Shown here in pieces: positions 1-11,700 of a DNA stretch of 64,000 nt. The DNA comes from Pycnopodia helianthoides (taxonomy: Eukaryota > Echinodermata > Asteroidea > Forcipulatida > Asteriidae): positions 14,645,757-14,709,756 of the forward strand of contig CM063251.1 of NCBI GenBank assembly GCA_032158295.1, read 5' to 3'. Below the pieces are notes generated by a model that was given only the letters and a program-made list of their open reading frames with translations, was not told the origin of the DNA and did not search any database. The position numbers were made by a program, and so were the translations under genes. Each line of letters opens with the position of its first letter. Within the stretch, counting starts at the first letter, position 1.

Positions 1-704
1 AGGCACTACTGATGCCTTTTTATATAACTTGACCCAAGATACAAGCTATAATAAGGGAAATATTGATACTTCAAAAATAGGCTAAAAATTGAAAAAATGA
101 CAAGGGGTTTAGTCCAGCAGATTTATCAAATTTTGGCCAATTTTGAAGTTGTGATTTTAGGCTCTGAAATGATGCAGTAGGCACTACTGAATGCCTATTT
201 TATAACTTGACCCAAGAACAGCTTAATAAGGGAAATATTGATACTTCCAAAACAGGCTAAAAATTGAAAAAATGACAAGGGGTGTGTGTATCCAGCAGTT
301 TTATCAATTTGCAAATTTTGAAGTTGTGATTTTAGGCTCTGAAATGATGCAGTAGGCTCTTCTGATGCCTTTTAATATAACTTGACCCAAGAAACAAGCT
401 GTAATAAGGGAAATATTGATACTTCCAAAATAGGTTAAAAATTGAAAAAATGACAAGGGGTTAAGTCCAGCAGTTTTATCAAATTTGGGCCAATTTTGAA
501 GTTGCGATTTTAAGCTCTGAAATGATGCATTAGGCTCTACTGATGCCTTTTTATATAACTTGACCCAAGATACAAGCTATAATAAGGGAAATATTGATAC
601 TTCCAAAATAGGCTAAAAATTGAAAAAATGACAAGGGGTAAGTCCAGCAGTTTTATCAAATTTGGCCAATTTTGAAGTTGCAATTTTAGGCTCTGAAATG
701 ATGC
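1..704. repeat. four-copy tandem repeat, about 177-bp unit
   Basis: Copies begin at 1, 179, 354 and 532, each opening AGGC(A/T)CTnCTGATGCC and sharing TATAACTTGACCCAAGA and TTTGAAGTTG blocks. The array probably continues left of the window. Confidence 0.95.
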
Positions 705-2249
705 AGTTGGCCTTCGTGACGTTTGTGCAAGGGCTCAGTACAGTGCTCATTAGCGATAGTCAACCCTCTCAAATATCCACCATGAAGACACACTCAAGTC
801 AACCCGGTACACCTGACGTCATCACATGATAAATGTTGCCTGTGCTACTACATTGTTTAACACCAACTAAGTCATCGGAACAGATCAAAGATAACCCATT
901 TGTCATTATTGTTCACAACATCATTATGTTAATCTTTTTTAATGTACAGGGTGTCACACAATATTGAATCCATCAGGTTTATAAACCAAATGTCGAACAC
1001 AAACTATTAAAGTTAATTCAGTTCTAAATTTGCTAAGTACATGTTGGACGGATAACGGAAGCCGTTATACTGTTATAAATGACTTACAGAAATAAGTGGA
1101 GCATTGTCAAGCATTGTGGAAGAATACAAATTAACTCATTCAAAACGATATTATCAACAATAGTGAATGTTCAACTAAACTTCGTAAAATTCCCCACAAA
1201 ATCTTAATTTTAACATACAAAGTATCATTATAAAATAAACCAATTTATTTATTGAATGTTTGGTGGAGTGTAAGGCACGGATCAGGTTCCAAAAGCAATA
1301 AATAATGTAACATTCTGTCAGAAAAAATATATGTAAGTCTCAAATATTTATGATATAAATTCATTTCCAAGTTGAGTATAACTGGACGGATGTGGAATAT
1401 AACGATCACTCTTATGTGCCATCAAACTTTCGTACAAAAAAAACCTTGGAAAGAGTAAAAACTCAACATGTTGAATAACAGTATAAGATCGATAGAGTCA
1501 AACCTGAGTTGGCCCAAAAAGCTTTCACTTCAATAACTTTGGAATGTTCTCAAAACAAAATTTTACAGGCCATTTCTCTTTAGCATTTTAAGGCACACAC
1601 ATTTGTGACAATTTCCAATCAGATTTTTACACTTTATAACCAAATCGTTTGAATATTTTTGTTTCAGTCGTTAAGCTTATTGCTGGAGTCTGTGAGCTAA
1701 TTTGAACACTCAACAAAGCTTTCCGCTATTTTTAAAATAATTAAACAGATCAATCAAGTCTTAAGGAAGTACATATTGAAGTCACATTTTCGGTGCATTT
1801 GCTTTTGAGTATTTACAATCCAGTGTCATTTTAAAAAGGCATCAAACAAGTTTCTCTGATATAGATATTTACATGAACAGATTAATAGATATGTACAAAA
1901 CCATTTTTTTCACAAGTCGTGGAAGTTCCAGAGAAATTATTGTACAAAAATATTTTACTGATCTGTGGACCGTTCATCATGCAGCCACCGTTGTCTTGTT
2001 TCCTGTATCTCAAAAGCCATCTCTACTTATGAATCTATACGGTCAGGGACCTGACCATTTCCCTTTTGGTCGTGGGCAGAATTTCATAGCTTATTTAAAA
2101 AACCAACAAAGAAGGGGGGGACATCTGTCACAAAAATGTGATTCACAAGGCTTTTTGTCTAGATGTTTGTTTTTCCAACGCAATATATATACGCTAAGTA
2201 CATTTTTGCACTTACCATCTTTATGTGATTAAGCCCAGGGTTTGGTAAA
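705..2249. other. 3' flank or 3' UTR, no gene recognised
   Basis: AT-rich sequence with no open frame resembling a protein. The longest frame (1873-2232, plus) has no recognisable features. Part of it may be the DNAH6 3' UTR. Confidence 0.5.
1244..1253 (-). promoter_or_regulatory. candidate poly(A) signals of DNAH6
   Basis: Two overlapping AATAAA hexamers occur on the minus strand, about 1.37 kb past the stop. They are the first exact AATAAA I found downstream of the stop. Whether the transcript runs this far is not visible from sequence. Confidence 0.25.
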
Positions 2250-2562
2250 GGCCCTGTATTAAATGAGGGCTTTAGCTGTGGCTAGATCTCCTAGTCTGCT
2301 TATATATCATAGATGCTTTAGCCAGAAGCCATAGCCGAAGACAATCCAGTCAAACAAGGCTCTCCTAGACTGTCTATATGTTACCACTGATACAGTAGCC
2401 AGTAGCCATAGCCAAAGACAATCCAGTCAAACAAGGCCTAGTAAGGACCCGTATTAAAATGACATCTTTGGCTGTGGCTAGATCTCCTAGACTGTCTATA
2501 CGTTAGCACTGATACTGTAGCCAGCAACCATAGCAAAAGACAATAAAAATCAAACAAGGCCT
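2250..2562. repeat. degenerate tandem repeat next to the stop codon
   Basis: The motif AGCCATAGCCnAAGACAAT followed by CAAACAAGGC recurs near 2330, 2405 and 2530. Each copy is preceded by GTGGCTAGATCTCCTAG or a related block. It ends about 60 bases past the DNAH6 stop and would be in the 3' UTR. Confidence 0.8.
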
Positions 2563-2623
2563 TGCATTGAAATAAATTTGGAGGGTGACAAGATGGCCGG
2601 TAGATGATAACGGTGAGAAACAT

Positions 2624-2727
2624 CTATTCGTTGAGCTGGCAGAGCAGAGCAGAGGCCTTGGAGATCCAGTAGTCTTGGGGCTTGTCAGACGGTAGATGGA
2701 CGGACACCACAAAGTTAGTTGAATGTC
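2624..2727 (-). CDS. DNAH6: DNAH6 last coding exon with stop codon
   Basis: Completes Gly and reads [20 protein letters not shown], then [13 protein letters not shown] and a TAG stop at 2624-2626. Acceptor CTTTTAG. The C-terminus matches the DNAH6 ending ...GSALLCQLSE. Confidence 0.96.
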
Positions 2728-5700
2728 CTAAAAGGAGAAAAACAAAAAAAAATTGAATTTTAATAAAATTTGTTTCTACATGTATGTCATAAAATATGAT
2801 GTAGAATTATTACGAATGCCTTCACAGTTTACCAATAAAACAATTATTTGATGCAAACTTTGGGCAAACGAAAATCAAGAAAAGAAGCTCATTTTGCTTT
2901 CTGCGCCTTCTTGGGATGCACAACAATTTTCAAGATATCTCAAGGAGATAGCCCTCGGTTTTCAACATGTTCAATAATAAGCCATTTGTGAGTTAGATTC
3001 GACTGTCTGGTACAATGACTTACTTGATCACAAGTGACTGTTGACATTTGAATTCTTCAGACTATAGAGACAGTCGTTACATCACATGATTTGGGGTAAG
3101 TTGCATAGTTATGTAACACCCACACAAGATTCTGAATGATTGTGTAAGGCAACAATGGTACCAGGGTTTGCTCATCTGGAGGTTGCTATACACAAGCTTG
3201 CCTTGAACCATTTGAAATAGCAACTGTCTTCTACAGTCTGAGGAATTCAAATTTAAGCGGTACCTTGTGACTTTTAGCAAGTTATTTTTTACCAGACTTT
3301 ATTCAAATCTAACTCACAAATGGCTTATTAACAGAAGGTATTCTGTAGACATGGATTTGTAAACGGAATCAAGACTGTGTCTTCTTCTTCTTCTTCCTTT
3401 TGAGTGCAGCCTTCAAATGGTTGAAGATAAACGCTCTGCCAGACACACCGGGGCGAACCCCTTCTCTTAGCGATAAGTGTGTACTGGGGTCTTTACGTGC
3501 GTTGATAATAGTTTTCAATACAACACTTTACGTCCCATCTGAAGGACGAAGCAATAATGGTTAAGTGTCTTGCTTAAGGACACACGTGTCACGACTGGGA
3601 CTCAAACCCACACTCTGCTGATCAGAAACACCAGAGCTTGAGTCCGGTGCTCTTAACCGCTCGGCACGACACTCGGCCACGCCACGACACTCGGCCATGC
3701 CACGACACTCGGCACGCCACACATTCGGCCACGCCACGACACTCGGCCATGCCACGACACTCTTTAGAGAAGTGAAACACGACTCACCTGTTGTCGACAA
3801 GGTTCCAGCCCGGAGGCCGGTCTTGTACAGCGGGCAGATGTAGTCGGACGCGTCGGGGACAAAGTTCATTTCGGGCTCCATCACCATGACGGGCATGGGA
3901 GGGTTCATCTCGCCCGGCCGCGGTGAAGTGATCACCATCTTCTCGTCGTCCCAACGAGACGCATCCATGAATAGTCCGTGGACCAGCACGCCATCCTTTG
4001 GCGAGGGAAGCTTTGTTGGGGGAAGAGAAACAAAACAAACAAACAAAGTTAGAATTCAAACTATAGGTTCCTGACCTTCCTCGTCCACTTCTTACTAAAA
4101 TAAAATGAAGAAGCTGCGCCAGGCTGCAAAGGTTAATTTGTCTGCACTTTACAAAGTTATTGAAAAGCAAAAGTGCTGTTAAACATCCCCCACCCTTGAA
4201 AAAGAAATTGGAGAAAAAAAAAAACAATACTGCAGAGGTCTTGATTTTAATGGCTGGTCAACCCAATCCAAAAACAAAAAACAGACCAAAAGCAGAAAGG
4301 TGATGAATTAAGGATCATTCTTGGCAGGTTGGAGGTGCCATTATTCAGTAAGTTTATCATGTTTACTTTAAGGTTGTCTTAAATAAATCATTTTTAAGAA
4401 AGGAAAATTTAAAAAAGGAATTTGAAAATATCTTCAGCGTAGTCAAGCCATAAATGTTACAAAACAAAATCACAAATTAAAAAAACAACAGCATGCAGTT
4501 CACAACAGAAAAATCCACGTTCAAAATAGAAGAACTCTGTTCACATATAACATTAAGGCAACAAAGTAACACAATTAATGGTTAAAAAGTGCAAAAATAA
4601 CAAAAAACCTGGAAAAGATGTGCTGGATTAACTTTCCAAGACCAAATAAAGAGCATGCAAAAATAAGCATCAGAACAGAAGCAAGAGCATGCACATTCAA
4701 ATATTAAAAAGGAGTATTTAAAAAAAGAAAATTATTTGTGTAGACTCTTCTGATAACCCCTTGCATTGGCCGCTGACGTCAAATAATGGAAGCGTGCACG
4801 CACCACGCACAACTCTCAGCCAATGATAGGTCTTCGTTGACGTCAGTGAGGGCACTGTTTGATCATGTGGCGTCGCATGCAAAGGGTCTATTTGTGAGGT
4901 GCCGTGTTTTTAGTAGATCCCTTTCATAAAAACATTGCGTTATTTTTTTAATTATTATTATAGTTGGGTCAAGAAACGAGGGAAAAACAAATCCTTGTAT
5001 TTGTGCATCGTTGTTTTTACTCTCGTTGTTCAAACTCATGATCCACACCGAGGCTGGATGAGGAATGGTCTGGTACCAAGACTCTTTGGTTTTAGAGTAG
5101 AGCAAAAAACTTCCAAGAAAATTAGTTTGTCTACAATGCATATAAGTGGATTGAAAACACAAAACTTGATTGAGAGAGGTGGGGTTGGATAACTACATCA
5201 ATTGAGAGTGCTGTTTTGTAAGTTGTGGTGTTGTTTGTGTAAGTGTTGATGTTGTTGTTGCTGTTTTTTTTAAGGGGTGTAAAGGGTTTGTGAAAGGGTT
5301 AGGCCAAGAAAAGAATAAATTTTGGAGTTAACTTGTTTTGTTTTCCTTTGTTTGATTTGCCAGAGAGTAACTCATAACAACAGACTTTCTCTATCTGAAT
5401 ACGCATGTATCAAATTAACAATCGTCAACAAACATAGCTAAGTGTGAATGCAACCTCACGTGACACTAAACCACCGGTAACTCTGTGCCGTCATATCAAC
5501 AAATACATTGTGCCAGATGTTGTCTTCCTGATCCCCCCAAAACACACAAAATTCCTCGTTGGTTAATATCCATGGCAACGACCAAACATTAATGCACACC
5601 ATCAGCAGTCGATCAGATTCAAATGTCCTGAGAGTTGAGAATTGCATGCATGTATCAATGGCAGCTGCCTGACCAACAGCTGTGTTTTTTTGAATTTTCG

Positions 5701-8700
5701 AATGGTTACAGCTGGGGTTCGAGCTGATCAGCTGAAAAGTTGCATGCCCAAATTCCGACTGAAAGTCAGCCTTGTTTCGTTAGCCTCGTATCGACACCAC
5801 CCTTTAACCAATGCATGCAATTTTCACTTCAGGACATCGACGTGTTTTGTAATCAAGCATATCACACAGCATGTTATATCGTTATTATTATTATGGGTGC
5901 TCCAGTTCACCACGGCGGACAACTCAGACACACGTTGGTACTCACTTCGGACCCCGCTTCGGACTCTGGCTGCTGTATGGGGGGTTTTGCGACCGTGATG
6001 GAAGGGTGGCAAATTTGCGGGGAGAGAAGAGGGGGGGGGGGTTCATACACATGAGGCGTAGAGAAAAATAGCGGTCAATCACGTTAACCAACAAAATTAG
6101 TGACAGTAATTTCATGCATGAATATTATCAACTCCAAAAATAAAATATATATGATCACATGCAAACTGAAATATAGGAATAATTAAACCCAAATGTTATA
6201 TGAGACAATACAGAGCTGCCAACATCTTGCAATCAGGGAGATTTTGCACAACAATCTGGGAGATAAGATATTTAGAATTACATTCAACATAATAGGGAAA
6301 AAAGTGTCCGTAATCAGCAGAATCGGGGAAGAGTTGGCAGCTCTGGACTCTAGAATGCAGGGGATTTGGTTTCGAATCCCACCAGGTAGCCTGGGGACTT
6401 TTTAGCCGCAGGACTATCACTGAGTGGACAGTGCTTATCACAAATCGTTGTATGGGTAAAACCAAAATATCATATGATAAGTTACACAGATATGAATTTG
6501 AAAACTGAAATAGCTGAGGACGCCGATTCACCCTCTTACAGCATACTTGGATGAACAAGGGTAAAAATTAATGCAACGTGTTTTGAGCTTGGCAATTGAA
6601 TCATTCCAGAATCAACAAAAATGTCTTTGACTTTTATTTTATTTTTAAGTAATGTGAATAAGAAAAAGATTAGTGGGAAGTCAAAATCTGCAACATCCTA
6701 AATCAAACCCAGCGTAAAAGAAAACTAATAGTTGTTAGTTGGGATAAAAGTTTCAAACTCAACTGGAAACTGACCTGAAACAAACACAACAAATTGTTTC
6801 CTAAAAACGTTCTTTTTAAAACTAACTAATGCCGAACTAATGAATGCCTAAGCAAAACTCAACTAACATGTTAGGGGGCAAAAAAAAAACCTACCCAAAG
6901 TACAAGAATTGTTCGAAAAACATGTTATACAGGGCCTAGTTTCATGGCTCTGCTTACTGCGGAATTTTGCTCTTATGAAACAAAGAATAAGCGCTATACA
7001 GGGCACTGTATTAACTGCAGATTTTGGCGGTAAACAGAGCCATGAAATTGGACCCTGATATAAACTCAAACTACAATTAATTTTTCACTAAAACTCCGTC
7101 TTCTCTTGGCAAGCTATTTTTCGTTAATGCCTACAGGAACTGCCAATCCTCTAGAGCTGCTCCTCACCAGGCTAGCTTACTTCACAACACATAATGCAAA
7201 GTAAATACATTGGCAACAGCTGTCCAAACAATTGTCCCAACAATCAGATCATCAAGTTTTTCTGTCTAACTTTTGCCTGTCTACCCTAGGCTAGAGCTTA
7301 CATCGTCGTTGACAGAGATGCAAAGAAATCCATTGTCAACAATTATCAAAAAGAATTGTCAGAACAATCTGTCTGTCCATCATTCTAAATTTGTCTTTCT
7401 GTTTTAAACTGTCCTGTCTACCCTAGGCTAGATCTTACACCATCGTTGACACAGATGCAAAGAAATCCATTGTCAACAATTATCAAAAAAAATTGTCAGA
7501 AAAATCTGTCTGTCCATCATTCTAAACTTGTCTCTCTGTCTAAACTTTGTCCTGTCTACCCTAGGCTAGCTTACATCATTGTTAACACAGACGCAAGTGA
7601 CTTCCACTGCCTCGTCTTCTTCCTCCTCCTCCTCATCCGACTTATCCCTATTCTTAGAAGTCTTCACTTCTTTACCCTGACTATCTGAGCCCTGAGACGT
7701 TGGTGGGAGATAATATACACAGATCAGGTTACACGACAATAACTATCCTGCAAAATAGTGCCAAAATTATCTTGTATAGAAATGTATACCTTTTTCAAAG
7801 ATTCCTCAGTACTTTCTAAACGGTTAATTTTTTTTGTCACATGCAAGTTATGGTTGTAGTGTTCAGGTAAAAAGCTTTATTGAATCAGATCTAGCATGGA
7901 GGAAGTTGAAGGGCTTTGCAAACAAAACTTCAGTTTGTTTTCATTGGGGTTTTTTCTTTGAATGATGTCATTGTTTCTGCAACGGAAAATATCGGACAAT
8001 GGAGTCCAAAAAGTGCTTTTGCATCAGTGCTGGGCAGATTTGAACACTTTTTCAATGTTTTTTTTTTTTGCAATGCCATTACCAGCATGCTCAAGTTATC
8101 AACAGCAAGTATCTTTAAGTTTGCTATTAAATGCGGCCCCAAACGGAGACTATCGTTAATGACGATGAGGATTTCAATAACTTGCACTTCAAGGGTTGAC
8201 TATCTACTCGGTGGACTTACCTCCTTGTCGGAGTCGGTGACCTGTCCAAACGACAGCGTGTCCTCTTGAGCGGCGACTGTGGCCTGGTCGCGGTATTGAG
8301 ACAACACCGTGAAGCGGAAGGTCAGCTGGTCGATCGGGTAGTCGTACTTGCGAGCGTGGTTCTGGAGAGTGCCGGTCAGGAAACCTTGGCGGGGAAAAAA
8401 AACAACATTTTGTTTGATTTCTCTGTTTCTAGATTTCCCTTGATTTTTTGTGGACAACAGTTTGCAACTGGAGACTTTTGGTGAAGAAGCAGATGATGAA
8501 CCAAGAAAATCCACTAACAGAAAATCTTCTTGGAAAAGTGCGCATGCTCAGAACATTTTCTTACTAGGTTTCCTTTGATTGGTGGACATCAATTCACAAT
8601 TGGAGCCTTTTGACGCAACAGACGAATTACCAGCTAAATCCATTCTTTTTGCAAATGTCCGCATTCTCAGAAGTGCGTAAACATTTAAAATTTACCTGGT

Positions 8701-11700
8701 ATGTCTGCTGCCACCTAGTGTTCCAAAGTCTCCCATAGCAACCCACAGCAAGTATAATTGTACACAAGTGAAAAAAAAACACCACTGAACAATGGGCAGA
8801 TTTTTACTTTCTTTGACACATCGACTCACCTTGAGGGAAGAAGAATCCTGACAGCCAGAATGACTTGGGCAGGCCATGCAAAATCCAATGCTGTTAAAAT
8901 AATATATTGATAAAAAAAAAACAGTTCATACAAATGTTTAACCACCCAAATCTGCAGTGATAGAGAATGACTTTGTTCGAAAGTGATATTCCATGGTGTT
9001 CCTGGCAGGCAAAATACGACACTACTCATGTGATAAATTTTAGTTTGTTTTATATTTACCATAAACAATTTTTTTAAATTTTTTAAAAACTAGCTAAACA
9101 AGTTTGGGTATCGCCTCCTTTATCTACAAATTCTTTACATCAAAAGTAGATAAAAAATCACATGCTTCAATTTCCATAGCATTGTAAGATTTTATGTTTT
9201 CATCCATTGAGCTGTGTACAAATCATGCCTTCAGAAAGTCCAGGCTCTGTGGCTCTTTTGTAAACATGCCACAGGTTACATGGTCTATACGGATCTGAAA
9301 AAAATGTTAACTTTCTGAGAAGATTCACATGTACATTGAATCTGAAATGCGACACTGGTGAGTGCAGGCCTGGAATAACTGCCCTGGTCATGGCCCTTTG
9401 GTGCCCCTTCAAAAGTTTCCCATAGACCCTTCAGGTTTTCCCAATGGAAGTGCCCTTTGGGAAATAAAAATGGCCTTGCCCTCTAAGAGATGAAATTCCA
9501 GGCCTGTATTGTTGATTTTTGAGAAAAATATTTCTTGTAAGAAATAAGATAAAACAGAAATTTTATTTTGTTTTTAGAAACACAGGTTCTATTTTAACAT
9601 GGGAAACATTGGAAAATATCAATGCAGGTCATGACCTTTACTTTAAACCTTTTTTGGTCGCATGGAAGTTGGTCAAATCTTGCAGCCGTTTGTGGCCGTT
9701 ATGGACATTTAGGTACCAGCCGTTTCCGGCCGTTATGGACGTTTAGGTACCAGCCGTTTCCGGCCGTTATGGACATTTAGGTACCAGCCGTTTCCGGCTG
9801 TTATGGACATTTAGGTACCAGCCGTTTCCGGCTGTTATGGACATTTAGGTACCAGCCGTTTCCGGCTGTTATGGACATTTAGGTACCAGCCGTTTCCGGC
9901 TGTTATGGACATTTAGGTACCAGCCGTTTCCGGCTGTTATGGACATTTAGGTACCAGCCGTTTCCGGCTGTTATGGACATTTAGGTACCAGCCGTTTCCG
10001 GCTGTTATGGACATTTAGGTACCAGCTGTTTCCGGCTGTTATGGACATTTAGGTACCAGCCGTTTCCGGCTGTTATGGACATTTAGGTACCAGCCGTTTC
10101 CGGCTGTTATGGACATTTAGGTACCAGCCGTTTCCGGCTGTTATGGACATTTAGGTACCAGCCGTTTCCGGCTGTTATGGACATTTAGGTACCAGCCGTT
10201 TCCGGCTGTTATGGACATTTAGGTACCAGCCGTTTCCGGCTGTTATGGACATTTAGGTACCAGCCGTTTCCGGCTGTTATGGACATTTAGGTACCAGCCG
10301 TTTCCGGCTGTTATGGACATTTAGGTACCAGCCGTTTCCGGCTGTTATGGACATTTAGGTACCAGCCGTTTCCGGTCGCTATGGTCTCTTAAAAGGGTTA
10401 AGAAAAGCCTCGGTCATCATAGTGAGTAATTGGAGATGAAAGACACACAACTCACCCCGACAAAAGCCACCCTGAGCTGCAGATCACGCACCCAGGAGGC
10501 GAGAGGCTTAAGGGATGGGTAGGCTGCGTTGCTCCACATCTCCGGCACCTGGTTATTGAGGAAGCTGTGGTAGACACGCTCCAGCTCCTCAGACATGACC
10601 ACCAGACCCTTGATGGCCTTCTGGATGGTACGCATCGAGTCCTGGAAGTCGCCAAAACATAAAAAAGATACTGGTAAAAATTGTTCTAAAAAATAACATT
10701 CATTTGAAATCATAGCTTTTTTTTGTTCAAATCGTACAACTCTTGCTTAAAAGAACAGACCCAAACATAGTGTTAGAGGGGTAAGAGGGGTGTCTGTGTG
10801 TCTTTTGGACACCCTGTTTTAAATTGGGACACCCTGTTTTGTCCGTCATTTACATGTAAATGTATTGTAAGTGAACAGTTTGGACACCCAGTTTTTAAAT
10901 TTCCCAGCAAATTTGGACACCCTTTTATCAAATCCTGCCTAAAACCTAGGACCCAAAATGAGGTGTCTTGATTATGCTTTTTTACCTTGATGACCTTAAG
11001 TAGAATGTTGAAGCGGTCCACTTCTTGACAAAGCACGGTGGTCAGGGAATTAAGGCGTCCCTTAGCGTCCATCTGAAATTCAGTAAACAAATGATGGGAT
11101 AAATCAATCAGTAGGATTAAATGCTACTATGAGAGAAAGTCATAAACGAGCAGCATCGGTTGGATCAGGGTTCTGCCCAGGATTTCTTCAGTGGTGGAAA
11201 AATGTTTCCCTGGAAACCATTGCGAGATGGATCAGTTTACACGGTAGATCATATAAATATACTCAAATCAACGAAGTACTCAAAATTAATGGCTTTGGAT
11301 ACCATTTTTATTGATAAATACCCAATTTTACATTTCGTTGAAAACCTTTGAATTTGAAAGGAAATTGCAAGTGTAGTTTAAAAATTTTTGAAAATGTGTG
11401 GTGGTCGGAAACAGAGAAAATTCTGCCAGTGGTGGTTGGGGAATCCTGAGTGCCGGGCAGGTTTTCCGGCACCGAAAACTGTGGGCAGAACCCTGTTGGA
11501 TGATTCGGGTTTTTTTCTCTTGTTATTATCATTTAAATGATTTCGTAGAAAATAAATTCAAACAATCAACTTCATTGTTTTCCCTGTTGCCATCTAAAGC
11601 CATTCATGCATTTTTATAAAACAAGCGTTGTTAAAAACATTCCGAGAATCGTCTTTACCTTGAACATTTCCTGATAAGCCTGCTCGATATCCAAGACGTC

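Noticed and set aside
1873..2232. Small plus-strand gene in the 3' flank
   Set aside because: 119 codons with no recognisable domain or promoter and AT-rich composition like its surroundings.
3784..4227. Second minus-strand frame over exon 61
   Set aside because: It is a shadow of exon 61 in another frame. The dynein sequence is in the frame that joins phase 1 to the last exon.
9690..10376. CRISPR-like array
   Set aside because: The 34-bp units are contiguous with no unique spacers, and the setting is a eukaryotic intron.
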